Of a DNA stretch of 64,000 nt, positions 43,557-52,347 are shown piece after piece. Positions within the stretch are counted from its first letter, which is position 1. Every line of letters starts with the position of its first letter. The stretch lies in assembly GCF_009905735.1 (NCBI RefSeq), contig NZ_JAAALE010000012.1, forward strand, positions 44,458 to 108,457, given 5' to 3'. Source of the DNA: Porphyrobacter sp. SLTP (GTDB lineage Bacteria > Pseudomonadota > Alphaproteobacteria > Sphingomonadales > Sphingomonadaceae). The notes under the pieces were generated by a model. The model was not told the origin of the DNA and searched no databases. It saw only the letters and a program-made list of their open reading frames with translations. The position numbers were made by a program, and so were the translations under genes.

Positions 43557-43590
43557 AAAAGGCCCGCTCCTTCCGGGAGCGGGCCTTTCT
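43557..43590 (-). terminator. Intrinsic terminator of the M13 peptidase gene
   Basis: A 13-bp stem AAAGGCCCGCTCC / GGAGCGGGCCTTT around a 4-5 base loop, ending five bases after the peptidase stop on the minus strand. It may also stop rightward transcripts. Confidence 0.88.
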
Positions 43591-43595
43591 ATCCT

Positions 43596-45773
43596 TTACC
43601 AGATGCGCACACGCTCTTCGGGGGGCAGATACATCTTGTCGCCGGGCTTCACACCGAAGGCTTCGTACCATTCGTCGAGGTTGCGCACGACACCGTTGAC
43701 CCGGTATTCCTCGGGCGAGTGGCTGTCGGTGACCAAGCGGTTGCGGTAATTCGCCTCGCGCTGGGTCGAACGCCAGACCTGTGCCCAGGCGAGGAAGAAG
43801 CGCTGGTCGCCGGTCAGCCCGTCGATCACCGGGACGTCCTTGCCCTTGGTCGCGATCTTGTAAGCGCGGTAGGCCATCGAGAGCCCGCCGACATCGCCGA
43901 TATTCTCGCCCAGCGTCAGGCGACCGTTCACGCAGGTCTTGCCCTCATCGAGCGGACAGAAGCTGTTGTACTGCGCCACCAACCGGTCACCCAGCTTGTC
44001 GAACGCGGCGCGGTCTTCGTCGGTCCACCAGTTGCGCAGCATCCCGGTCGCGTCGGACTTGGAGCCCTGATCGTCGAAGCCGTGGCCCATTTCATGCCCG
44101 ATGACCCCGCCAATCGCGCCGTAATTGACCGCAATATCGTTGGAGAGCGCGAAGAACGGCTGCTGGAGGATACCGGCCGGAAAGACGATCTCGTTCTTCA
44201 CCGAGTTGTAATAGGCGTTCACCGTCTGGGGCAGCATCCCCCATTCGGTGCGGTCGATCGGCTGGCCGAGCTTGGCGACATTGTCCGCCTGCCCCCACTT
44301 GGCCGCGGCCATGCGGTTGGCAATCGGATCACCCGCGGTGATGGCGAGGCCGTCATAGGTTTCAAGGTTCGGGCGATAGCCGATCTTGGGATCGAAGCTG
44401 TCGAGCTTGGCGAGCGCCTGCGTCTTGGTCTCCGCGCCCATCCAGTCGATCTCGCCGATGGATTCGCGCAGCGCGAGCCGCAGGTTGGCGACGAGCTCAT
44501 CCATCGCGACCTTGTTTTCGGCCGGGAAATAGCGCGCGACATATTCCTTGCCGATCAGCTCGCCCAGCAGGCCTTCCGCCTCGCCAATGGCGCGCTTCCA
44601 GCGGGGGCGCTGTTCGGGGGTGCCGCGCAGCGTCTTGCCGAAGAATTCGAAGCTCGCGGCGTCAAAGCGCGCGGGCAGCACGGCGGCATTGCCCGACAGG
44701 AACTCCTTGATCATCCACGCCTGCAACGTCTCGATCGGGGTTTCGCCCAGCAGCGCGAACATGCCCGGAAGGCCGCTGCCGATCTTGGCCTGCGTCGCTT
44801 CATCAAGCTTGAACTTGGCGATTTCCTCCGGCGTGGGCGGCATCAGGCTGACGACGAAGCCGGGGCTCTTCTCGATCCCGATCGCAGTCAGCATCGCGGT
44901 GACGGGCACCTTGCCGCCGATTGCGCTGAGTTCGTCAGCGGTCAGCAGGTTGTAGGTAAGGTCGCGGTTGCGGCGCACAGCGCGGTCCCATGCCACCTTG
45001 CGGGCGATGGTGTCCTCGAAGGCATAGACCGTCTCGGCCATCGCGGCCGGGTTGGCGTAACCCGCCTCGCCCAGCAGAAAGGTCAGGTATTCCTTGTACT
45101 TGGTCTGGATCGCGACGCCTTTTTCGGATGTGTCGAGATAGTAATCGCGGTCCGGCATCCCCAGCCCGCCGAAGCCGACATTGGCGATGTGGCGGTCCGG
45201 CTGCTTGGCATCGACGCCAACGCCGCCGCCCACAGGGCTGGCAAAGCCGGGCTCGGCCCACAGCATGGCGAGATCGTCGAGCGTCTTGGCGCCCTTGATC
45301 CGCGCGAGATAGGGCTGCGCCGGGGCAAGGCCCGCCGCTTCAATCGCCGCCGTATCGAGGTACGTGCGATAGGTATCGAGAATGCGGCGCTCGTCACCCG
45401 AAAGGCTGGCGGCGTCCTTGGCGACCAGCTCGTCCATCAGCGCCTTGACGTCATAGGTGCTCTTTTCGCCCAGCAGCACAAAAGCGCCGATGCGGCTGAA
45501 ATCGGCGGGGAGCGGCGTGGCGTCGATCCAGCGCTTGTTGACATAGGCGTTGAAGTCATCGCCCGGCTTAATGTCATCGGCGAGCAGCGCGGGATCCACG
45601 CCCCAGCTGCCGAAGCTCATCGTCGGCAGGGCGGCGGCGGGTGCTTCGTCGGCAGCGGCCAGCAGCGTGTCGACATCGCCGTGGTGGTCATGGCCATTGT
45701 CCTGCGCAAAAGCGGGCGCGGCGGTGAGCGCAAGCAGGCTTGCGCCGATAAGGGCGGCGGTCTTGTGGATCAT
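43596..45773 (-). CDS. M13 family zinc metallopeptidase, exported
   Basis: A 725 aa neprilysin-like peptidase. The signal peptide MIHKTAALIGASLLALTAAPAFAQ is followed by a His/Asp-rich N-terminus. The zinc site HExxH is in IGGVIGHEMGHGFDDQGSKSD and the third ligand in LGENIGDVGG; the C-terminus PEERVRIW is typical. These enzymes degrade peptides in the periplasm or at the surface. ATG 45773 begins the signal peptide, while the frame runs further upstream without one. Expression is probably monocistronic, with a strong terminator. Confidence 0.94.
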   Translation of the reverse strand: MIHKTAALIGASLLALTAAPAFAQDNGHDHHGDVDTLLAAADEAPAAALPTMSFGSWGVDPALLADDIKPGDDFNAYVNKRWIDATPLPADFSRIGAFVLLGEKSTYDVKALMDELVAKDAASLSGDERRILDTYRTYLDTAAIEAAGLAPAQPYLARIKGAKTLDDLAMLWAEPGFASPVGGGVGVDAKQPDRHIANVGFGGLGMPDRDYYLDTSEKGVAIQTKYKEYLTFLLGEAGYANPAAMAETVYAFEDTIARKVAWDRAVRRNRDLTYNLLTADELSAIGGKVPVTAMLTAIGIEKSPGFVVSLMPPTPEEIAKFKLDEATQAKIGSGLPGMFALLGETPIETLQAWMIKEFLSGNAAVLPARFDAASFEFFGKTLRGTPEQRPRWKRAIGEAEGLLGELIGKEYVARYFPAENKVAMDELVANLRLALRESIGEIDWMGAETKTQALAKLDSFDPKIGYRPNLETYDGLAITAGDPIANRMAAAKWGQADNVAKLGQPIDRTEWGMLPQTVNAYYNSVKNEIVFPAGILQQPFFALSNDIAVNYGAIGGVIGHEMGHGFDDQGSKSDATGMLRNWWTDEDRAAFDKLGDRLVAQYNSFCPLDEGKTCVNGRLTLGENIGDVGGLSMAYRAYKIATKGKDVPVIDGLTGDQRFFLAWAQVWRSTQREANYRNRLVTDSHSPEEYRVNGVVRNLDEWYEAFGVKPGDKMYLPPEERVRIW

Positions 45774-45900
45774 GGTGTTCTCGAGTCCCTGAGAATGGCG
45801 ACGAGGTGTCGGCCTGACGTCACAGTAACGTCGCACGAGGGAAAGGGTTGCGCTTTGTCCGGCGCATGTCGTCATTCGTCGAATAGGGCGTGGCGATCCT

Positions 45901-45942
45901 TGTCCCTCCCCGTCCGGCACGGATGGGGAGGGACGGGTGGGA
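45901..45942. repeat. Short palindromic repeat, family E
   Basis: TGTCCCTCCCCGTCCGGCAC pairs with the GGATGGGGAGGGACG arm. Similar copies are at 11331-11370 and 18677-18715. It lies just after the ABC exporter stop on the minus strand and could act as its terminator although no T tract is present. Confidence 0.55.
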
Positions 45943-47805
45943 TCAGGCCGCAGCGTCGGCGAATTGCAGCCGGGCGAGGCGCGCATAGAGCCCGCCTGCC
46001 TTGCTCAGCGCCTCATGCGTGCCCTGTTCGACGATCCGGCCATCTTCCAGCACCACGATCCGGTCCGCGGCCCTAACGGTGGCGAGACGGTGCGCGATCA
46101 CCAGCGTGGTGCGGCCCTGCATCAACCCGTCGAGCGCCTGCTGCACCAACTGCTCGCTTTCGGCATCGAGCGCGCTGGTGGCTTCGTCGAGCAACAGGAT
46201 CGGGGCATCGCGCAGCAGCGCGCGGGCAATGGCGACGCGTTGTTGCTGGCCGCCCGAAAGCTGCGTGCCGCCTTCGCCGAGATAGGTGTCGAGCCCGTTG
46301 GGCAGCTTGCGCAGGAAGCTTTCCGCGTTGGCGGCGCGGGCGGCATCCCAGATTTGCTCGTCGGTCGCGTCCCACTTGCCATAGCGCAGATTGTCGCGGG
46401 CATTGGCGCTGAACAGCACGCCTTCCTGCGGCACCAGCGCGATCCGCGAACGGATCTCGGCGGGATCGGCGCTGGTCAGCGGCACGCCGTCCAAACGGAT
46501 GGTGCCCGCCTGCGGATCATAGAACCGCTCGACCAGCTGGAAGATGGTCGATTTGCCCGCGCCCGAGGGGCCGACAATGGCGATGGTTTCACCCGGCTCG
46601 ATTTCGAGCGTGAAGTCCTTCAGCGCGGCGGTTTCGGGCCGCGCCGGGTAACGGAAGGTGACATTGCGGAAACTGAGGCTGCCGCGCGCAGGCTCGGGCA
46701 GACGCTCGGGCCGGGCGGGGGCGGCGATTTCGGGCTTGGATTCGAGCAGTTCAGCCAGTCGGCTCGCTGCGCCCGCGCCGCGCAGCAGATCGCCGTACAC
46801 TTCGGTGAGCGAACCCAGGGCACCGGCCACAAGTCCGCCGGTCAGCACGAAGGCCGCGATGGTGCCGCCGCTGATCAGCCCGTCAGCCACCGCCAGCGCG
46901 CCTCGCCACATCACCAGCACCACACCGCCGAACACCAACAGGATCACCACCGAGGTCATCGCCGCGCGCAGCAGGATGCGGCGGCGCGCGGTCTCGAACG
47001 TGCCTTCGACCACGCCGGCAAACCGCTCACTCTCCCGCCGCTCCTGCCCGAAGCTCTGGACGATCTTCATCGCCGAAAGCACCTCGGTGACATAGGCGCC
47101 GACGTCCGCGATCCGGTCCTGACTGGAGCGCGAGACCGCGCGGATCTTGCGGCCAAAGAATACGATCGGCGCGATCACCAGCGGGATGCCGATGAGCAGG
47201 CCCAGCGTCAGCGACGGCGCGAGATAGACCAGCAGCCCGATCCCGCCGATCGCAGTGAGCGAATTGCGCAGCGCCACCGAGACCGTGGTGCCGACCACAT
47301 TTTCGATCACCGCCGTATCGCTTGTCATGCGGCTGGAGATTTCCTTGGGGCTGTTCACCTCGTAGAAGCCGGGCGACAGGCGCAGCAGATTAGCCTGCAC
47401 TTTCAGCCGGATATCGGCCACCACCCGCTCACCCAGCCAGCTGACGAAATAGAATCGCAGCGCTGTCCCCAGCCCGAGGATCACGACGATCATCAGCAGG
47501 TATTGAAAGGCGTGGGCGATATCGTCGGCATTGGCAGCGCCCGTGAACGCCTCGTCGATGATGACCTTGAAGCGCCACGGAATCGCCAGCGTTGCGGCCG
47601 AGGTGATGACCAGCGCCAGCAGCGCAAAGGCGATCTCGCGCGGGTATTGCACCGCGGTGCCAAACACCATCCGCAGCGGCCCGAGCGAGCGCGCTTTGGG
47701 CGCAGGCGCATCTCCTACCACCGACGCCGTTTCGGGCATTGCAGCCGGGACCTCAGCATCCGCCGGGACGTCAGAGGGTTCGCGCTTCTGGAGTTCACCT
47801 TGCAT
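45943..47805 (-). CDS. ABC-type exporter, fused permease and ATPase (MsbA/BmrA-like)
   Basis: A 620 aa half-transporter. After a 40-residue Pro/Ala-rich start come six membrane segments (about 60-345), then the nucleotide-binding domain with Walker A VGPSGAGKSTIFQL, the signature LSGGQQQRVAIARALL, Walker B ILLLDEATSALD and the switch histidine in LVIAHRLATVRAADR. It would function as a homodimer. Substrates of such exporters range from lipid A to drugs; the lpt genes 4-6 kb away do not prove a lipid A role. Confidence 0.92.
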   Translation of the reverse strand: MQGELQKREPSDVPADAEVPAAMPETASVVGDAPAPKARSLGPLRMVFGTAVQYPREIAFALLALVITSAATLAIPWRFKVIIDEAFTGAANADDIAHAFQYLLMIVVILGLGTALRFYFVSWLGERVVADIRLKVQANLLRLSPGFYEVNSPKEISSRMTSDTAVIENVVGTTVSVALRNSLTAIGGIGLLVYLAPSLTLGLLIGIPLVIAPIVFFGRKIRAVSRSSQDRIADVGAYVTEVLSAMKIVQSFGQERRESERFAGVVEGTFETARRRILLRAAMTSVVILLVFGGVVLVMWRGALAVADGLISGGTIAAFVLTGGLVAGALGSLTEVYGDLLRGAGAASRLAELLESKPEIAAPARPERLPEPARGSLSFRNVTFRYPARPETAALKDFTLEIEPGETIAIVGPSGAGKSTIFQLVERFYDPQAGTIRLDGVPLTSADPAEIRSRIALVPQEGVLFSANARDNLRYGKWDATDEQIWDAARAANAESFLRKLPNGLDTYLGEGGTQLSGGQQQRVAIARALLRDAPILLLDEATSALDAESEQLVQQALDGLMQGRTTLVIAHRLATVRAADRIVVLEDGRIVEQGTHEALSKAGGLYARLARLQFADAAA

Positions 47806-47891
47806 GATCGCAGCGCTCTAGCGGGCCGGAGCACGAATTTCACGTGCAAAAAGCGGCAAGCCCACAGGGGCTCTCTCGGGCCGCCCCCATA

Positions 47892-47908
47892 ATTGTGCAT
47901 TGCACAAT
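47892..47908. promoter_or_regulatory. 17-bp perfect palindrome, candidate operator of phaZ
   Basis: ATTGTGCATTGCACAAT is an 8-bp perfect inverted repeat around a single T, about 78 bases upstream of the phaZ ATG and 86 bases from the divergent exporter start. TGC-rich palindromes are known binding sites for the PHA regulator PhaR in other Alphaproteobacteria. Binding here is inferred. Confidence 0.6.
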
Positions 47909-47985
47909 GGCCAGCGAAGGCGCATCTGTAGCGGCAAGGTGCCACGGGATAAGGCGCCAAACCGTTCGTCGCCTGAGGTAAATTG

Positions 47986-49224
47986 ATGCTTTATCATGCT
48001 TATGAGCTCCAGCGCAGCTGGCTGAACAGCGCCAGCGCGCTCGCTTCGATCAGCGCCGGGATGCTGAACAACCCCTCCAATCCGTTCGGTTATCTGGGCA
48101 TGGGGCCGATGGTCGCCAACGCGCTTGACGTGTTTGCCCATGCGACCGCGCATTATGGCAAGCCCGAATTCGGCATTACCGCAGTCGAGATTGACGGCCA
48201 GCCGCACGCCGTGATCGAACGCGTCGCGCTGAAGCGTCCCTTCGGTGATCTGCTGCACTTCACGGTCGAAGGCACGCCCACAGACCGGCCGCGCCTGCTG
48301 ATCGTCGCCCCGATGAGCGGCCATTACGCCACGCTGCTGCGCGGTACGGTGGAACGGATGCTGGAAAGCGCCGATGTCTTCATCACCGATTGGGCCGATG
48401 CCAAGATGGTGCCGACCGATGCGGGGAATTTCGACCTCGATGAATATATCGACTACCTGATCGAATTCACCGAGCACGTGCACGCCGACGCAAACGGCCC
48501 GCGCATTCACATGATGGCCGTGTGCCAGCCTTCGGTTCCGGCCTTTGCGGCGGTCGCGTTGATGAACCTCCACAAATCGCCCGCAACCCCGGCGACACTG
48601 ACCATGATGGGCGGCCCGATCGACACGCGCGAATGCCCGACGGTCGTCAACAACATGGCGATGCAGCGCCCGATCGAGTGGTTCCGCCAGTCCGTGATCG
48701 CCACGGTGCCGCACAAATATCCCGGCTCCGGCCGCCGGGTCTATCCCGGCTTCATGCAGCTCAACGCCTTTATGAGCATGAACCTCTCAAGCCACATGAT
48801 GAGCCACTACGAGATGTTCAAACACCTGACCGTGGGCGACGATGCCAGCGCGCAGGCGACGAAGACCTTCTATGACGAGTACCGTTCGGTCTGCGACATG
48901 ACCGCCGAGTTCTACCTGCAAACGGTGGAAGAGGTGTTCCAGAAGCACTCGATCCCCAAGGGCGAGTTCCGCCACAAGGGCGAGCTGGTCGACATCACCC
49001 AGATCACCGACACGGCGCTGCTGGCGATCGAGGGCGAGCGCGACGATATCTCCGGCCTCGGCCAGACCAAGGCGGCGCTCAAGCTGACGCCAAACCTGCC
49101 CGAGAACAAGAAGCGCTACTATATGGCCGAAGGCGCCGGGCATTACGGCATCTTCAACGGCAGCCGCTGGCGCACCAAGGTCGCGCCGGTGGTCGAGGAA
49201 TGGATTGCCGCGCACGGGGGATGA
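47986..49224 (+). CDS. phaZ: Intracellular polyhydroxyalkanoate depolymerase
   Basis: A 412 aa alpha/beta-hydrolase of the PhaZ1 type, degrading native PHB granules. MLYHAYELQRSWLNSASALAS starts the protein as in the family, and the nucleophile region is MMAVCQPSVPAFAAVAL with Cys180 in place of serine, as reported for Cupriavidus PhaZa1. The acid and base are probably in IEGERDDISGLGQT and EGAGHYGIFNGSRWR. GAGG lies 8 bases before the ATG. A 17-bp palindrome lies upstream; phaB is about 10 kb away on the same strand. Confidence 0.93.
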   Translation: MLYHAYELQRSWLNSASALASISAGMLNNPSNPFGYLGMGPMVANALDVFAHATAHYGKPEFGITAVEIDGQPHAVIERVALKRPFGDLLHFTVEGTPTDRPRLLIVAPMSGHYATLLRGTVERMLESADVFITDWADAKMVPTDAGNFDLDEYIDYLIEFTEHVHADANGPRIHMMAVCQPSVPAFAAVALMNLHKSPATPATLTMMGGPIDTRECPTVVNNMAMQRPIEWFRQSVIATVPHKYPGSGRRVYPGFMQLNAFMSMNLSSHMMSHYEMFKHLTVGDDASAQATKTFYDEYRSVCDMTAEFYLQTVEEVFQKHSIPKGEFRHKGELVDITQITDTALLAIEGERDDISGLGQTKAALKLTPNLPENKKRYYMAEGAGHYGIFNGSRWRTKVAPVVEEWIAAHGG

Positions 49225-49267
49225 CGGGCGGCCGCTTTGACGCGGGTTCGCAAGCAATCCTGACAAT

Positions 49268-49353
49268 TTCGTCATCCCAGCGAAAGCTGGGACCTAGGGC
49301 GGCAAGCGCGGAAGTATGAGGCCCTAGGCCCCAGCTTTCGCTGGGGTGACGAA
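49268..49353. repeat. Large inverted repeat, family C
   Basis: Left arm 49268-49300 (CCCAGCGAAAGCTGGG core, then CCTAGGGC) and inverse arm 49321-49353 (GCCCTAGG, CCCCAGCTTTCGCTGGGG). The 20-base spacer gives a long hairpin. It lies between convergent phaZ and crotonase genes. Confidence 0.8.
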
Positions 49354-49417
49354 TGAGGCAGCTAACCACCCTCTCCGAGCCATTCCCACGCCAACACGAT
49401 CAGCCCGAAACCCGCCG

Positions 49418-50206
49418 CTAGCTCTGCCCTCTTCCCCGTTCTTGCACAACGGCGCGGCGGGCTTCGACCTCTTCAGGCGCGACAGCTGAGTTGGCGGCGC
49501 TTGACCGTTCCGCTTCCAGCGCCAGCCCTTCGCCGAAGCTGTGCGCATAACCATCGTCGATCAGCCGCTTGTAGTTGGCAAGGAACGTCGGATCGATCCC
49601 GGCCATGTCGCCCGCCAGCTTGCGCGCCAGCGGGAGCAAGGCGTCAGGCTCGACCACATGGTTGACCAACCCCCATGCCTGCGCCGTCGCGGCGTCGAGG
49701 AAATTGCCGGTGAAGGCGAGTTCTTTGGCGCGGCTGATGCCGATCATGCGCGAGAGTTTCTGTGACAGCCCCCAGCCCGGCACGATCCCGACCCGCGCGT
49801 GGGTGTCGGCGAAGCGGACATGGGTGCTGGCCACCAGCACATCGCAGGCGAGCGCGACTTCAAAGCCGCCAGTGATCGCCACCCCGTTGATCGCGCCGAT
49901 CACGGGCTTGCGGCAGAGTTCAATCGCCTTGACCGGATTGTCCGCCGGATCGGTGGCATTGGCGCTGCCAAGTGCCCCTGCCTCGCTGCCCAGCTCTTTC
50001 AGATCGAGCCCCGCAGTAAACGCCCGCTCTCCCGCCCCGGTCAGGATCACGGCGCGGACCGCATCATCCGCATCGACCTTCCGCATCACTTCGGCGAGGC
50101 GCTGGCGCAGCGCGCGGTTGAGCGCGTTCATCGCCTGCGGACGGTTCAAGGTGACGGTGGCCACGCCATCGGCGACTTCGCACAGGATCACATCGTCACT
50201 CATCAT
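49418..50206 (-). CDS. Enoyl-CoA hydratase/isomerase family protein
   Basis: A 262 aa crotonase-fold protein. The oxyanion-hole loop AFTAGLDLKELGSE and GVAITGGFEVALACDV are intact. The first catalytic glutamate of classical hydratases appears to be replaced: the segment FADTHARVGIVPGWGLSQKL has His where the family usually has Glu, while Glu in AKELAFTG is kept. The reaction is thus uncertain (hydratase, isomerase or other). The start ATGATG overlaps the ung stop by 4 bases. Confidence 0.87.
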   Translation of the reverse strand: MMSDDVILCEVADGVATVTLNRPQAMNALNRALRQRLAEVMRKVDADDAVRAVILTGAGERAFTAGLDLKELGSEAGALGSANATDPADNPVKAIELCRKPVIGAINGVAITGGFEVALACDVLVASTHVRFADTHARVGIVPGWGLSQKLSRMIGISRAKELAFTGNFLDAATAQAWGLVNHVVEPDALLPLARKLAGDMAGIDPTFLANYKRLIDDGYAHSFGEGLALEAERSSAANSAVAPEEVEARRAVVQERGRGQS

Positions 50207-50886
50207 AATCTCCAGTCGATTGCTCCGCGCCCATGCTCTTCCAGAAACGCATTGGTCTGACTGAACGGGCGCGAGCCGAAGAAGCCGTTATGCGCCGATA
50301 GCGGGCTAGGATGGGCCGAGGCGACTATCAGATGATGTGAGGCGCGCGCGAGGGCAGGCACCCGGCTCGCCTTCTTGCGCGCATGGGAGCCCCACAGGAT
50401 GAACACGGTCGGCTCCGCCCGCTCCGCCACTGCCGCCACGCAGGCATCCGTCACCGCATCCCACCCGCGCCCCGCATGGCTGCCCGCCAGCCCGGCCTCG
50501 ACCGTCAGCGTGTTGTTGAGCAGCAGCACGCCCTGCCGTGCCCACGGTGTCAGATCGCCAGCCGCCGCGCGGGGCAGGCCGAGGTCGGCCTCCAGCTCCT
50601 TGTAAATGTTCACCAGCGACGGCGGCACCTTCACGCCCGCCTGTACCGAGAACGCCAGCCCATGCGCCTGCCCGGGCCCGTGATAGGGGTCCTGCCCCAG
50701 AATCACGCAGCGTACCTCGGGCAGCGGGGTCAGCGCCAGCGCCGCCAGCCGGGTGCCGCGCGGGGGATAGATCTGCTTGCCCGCGGCTTCCTCGGCTGTC
50801 AGCCACCCGCCCAGCTTGCGCGCCTCGGGCGTGCTCAGCACCGGCTCCAGCGCCGGGCGCCACGTTTCGGGGATGGTGTCGGACAA
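50203..50886 (-). CDS. ung: Uracil-DNA glycosylase
   Basis: A 227 aa family 1 UDG. The catalytic aspartate is in VILGQDPYHGPGQAHGLAFSV (Asp66), LLLNNTLTVEAG is conserved, and the catalytic His is in ASAHPSPLSAHNGFFGSRPFSQTN. No ATG exists at a suitable place; the TTG at 50886 gives the expected N-terminus (SDTIPETWRPALEPVL) and has GGAG 8 bases before it. The frame remains open upstream through a family A repeat, so longer annotations are likely to be wrong. Its 3' end is coupled to the crotonase gene. Confidence 0.92.
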   Translation of the reverse strand: MSDTIPETWRPALEPVLSTPEARKLGGWLTAEEAAGKQIYPPRGTRLAALALTPLPEVRCVILGQDPYHGPGQAHGLAFSVQAGVKVPPSLVNIYKELEADLGLPRAAAGDLTPWARQGVLLLNNTLTVEAGLAGSHAGRGWDAVTDACVAAVAERAEPTVFILWGSHARKKASRVPALARASHHLIVASAHPSPLSAHNGFFGSRPFSQTNAFLEEHGRGAIDWRL

Positions 50887-50894
50887 AAACAGTT

Positions 50895-50964
50895 CTCCGT
50901 TCGCCTCGAGCGAAGTCGCGAGGCCGGTGCGGGGGTGTCTCGGCTTCGCGCGACACGAACGGGG
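50895..50964. repeat. REP-like palindrome, family A
   Basis: The second copy of the element at 38081-38148, in inverse orientation, with only a few differences. It spans the leader of ung, ending nine bases before the TTG start, so the ung ribosome site overlaps one arm of the hairpin. Confidence 0.75.
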
Positions 50965-51033
50965 TAAGGCAGGTTCTTTCTCCGCGCCACTCGCCCCTTC
51001 CCCTCTTTCCCCAATCGGCGTAGGGCGAGCGGC

Positions 51034-51654
51034 ATGGCAGTGCATTTTCATGAAGAAGACCTCCCCGCCGGCGTGTTGACCGGCACCACCGATCTTGCGG
51101 TCGATACCGAGACGATGGGCCTCATCACCCCGCGGGATCGGCTGTGCGTGGTGCAGATTTCGGACGGCACGGGGAACGAGCATCTTGTGCGCTTCAACCC
51201 CGGCAGCCGCTATGACGCGCCGAACCTGAAGGCGGTGCTGGGCGATCCCTCGCGGGTGAAGATCTACCACTTCGGCCGGTTCGATCTCGCCGCCGTGCAT
51301 CACTATCTCGGCGTGATGGCCGGGCCGGTGTTCTGCACCAAGATCGCCAGCAAGCTGGTGCGCACCTACACCGATCGCCACGGCCTCAAGAACCTGGTCG
51401 AGGAACTGCTGGGCGAGAATATCTCCAAGCAGCAGCAAAGCTCCGACTGGGGCGGGCCGGTGCTGTCCGAAGCGCAGCGCGATTACGCCGCCTCGGACGT
51501 GCGCTATCTCCACCGGTTGCGCGATGAACTCACCGTGCGGCTCGAACGCGAGGGGCGTACCGCGATTGCGCAGGCGTGCTTCGATTTCCTGCCGACGCGG
51601 GCGCTGCTCGATGTCGCCGGCTGGGCCGAAAGCGATATCTTCAGCCACATGTAA
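51034..51654 (+). CDS. Ribonuclease D-like 3'-5' exonuclease
   Basis: A 206 aa DEDDy exonuclease domain: LAVDTETMGLITPRDRLCVVQIS (DxE), YHFGRFDLAAVHHYLG, and YAASDVRYLHRLRDEL (Tyr and Asp). It lacks the HRDC domains of full RnD, as in many sphingomonads. It lies directly before lptC and lptA, a usual arrangement in Alphaproteobacteria, so its co-expression with LPS transport genes is expected. Confidence 0.92.
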   Translation: MAVHFHEEDLPAGVLTGTTDLAVDTETMGLITPRDRLCVVQISDGTGNEHLVRFNPGSRYDAPNLKAVLGDPSRVKIYHFGRFDLAAVHHYLGVMAGPVFCTKIASKLVRTYTDRHGLKNLVEELLGENISKQQQSSDWGGPVLSEAQRDYAASDVRYLHRLRDELTVRLEREGRTAIAQACFDFLPTRALLDVAGWAESDIFSHM

Positions 51655-51678
51655 GGACGCCCGAGGCACACCCCCGTC

Positions 51679-52347
51679 ATGGCCCCCGCCGAAACCACCA
51701 TCGAGACATCCGAAGCGCAGGCTTTGCGCAGTCGGCGGCAGACCTTTGCTGCGCCCGGCGGCTCGCATGATCGGCTGGTGCGGTTCCTCGCGCGGGCGCT
51801 ACCGATGGGCGTGGGCGTGGTTGCGGCGCTGATGATCATCACCCCCCTTTCCCCGCGCGGCGAGGTCAGCTTCCTGCTTGATCGCAACAAGGTCGCCCAG
51901 ATTGACGAGCGCCTGAGCGTCGACAATGCGATGTATCGCGGCCGCGACAATCAGGGCCGCCCCTTCTCGCTGCTGGCGGGCGAGGCAGTGCAGCGTTCCA
52001 GCGTCGAGGGACTGGTGCGGATGCGCGATCTGGTGGCGCAGCTGTTGCTGACCGAAGGGCCTGCCCGCCTGAGCGCGGACGGCGGCGTGTATGATCTGGA
52101 AGCCGAGACCGTGACGGTCGACGGCCCGGTCCGCCTGACCGCCTCGGATGGCTATGCCATGATCGCGCGCGGCGTTTCGGTCGATCTCAAGGCGCGCACC
52201 ATGCAGGGCGATGCCGGCGTTTCGGGGGAGGTTCCGGCCGGGACCTTCTCCGCCGATACGATGCGCGCCGATCTGCCCGCGCGCACGATCACGCTCGAGG
52301 GCAATGCGCGCCTGACGATGATACCCGGCCAGCTGAGGATGCCGTGA
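51679..52347 (+). CDS. lptC: LPS export ABC transporter periplasmic protein LptC
   Basis: A 222 aa inner-membrane bitopic protein. The transmembrane anchor is at about residues 43-62 (LPMGVGVVAALMIITPL), followed by the OstA-like beta-jellyroll (NAMYRGRDNQGRPFSLLAGEAVQ... and VDGPVRLTASDGYAMIARGVSVDLKARTMQGDAGVSGEVPAGTFSADTM). It passes LPS from LptB2FG to LptA. The stop overlaps the lptA start (TGATG). Confidence 0.9.
   Translation: MAPAETTIETSEAQALRSRRQTFAAPGGSHDRLVRFLARALPMGVGVVAALMIITPLSPRGEVSFLLDRNKVAQIDERLSVDNAMYRGRDNQGRPFSLLAGEAVQRSSVEGLVRMRDLVAQLLLTEGPARLSADGGVYDLEAETVTVDGPVRLTASDGYAMIARGVSVDLKARTMQGDAGVSGEVPAGTFSADTMRADLPARTITLEGNARLTMIPGQLRMP

Noticed and set aside
43548..46076. 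An 842-codon open frame on the plus strand
   Set aside because: It is antisense to the M13 peptidase gene, which has clear active-site motifs.
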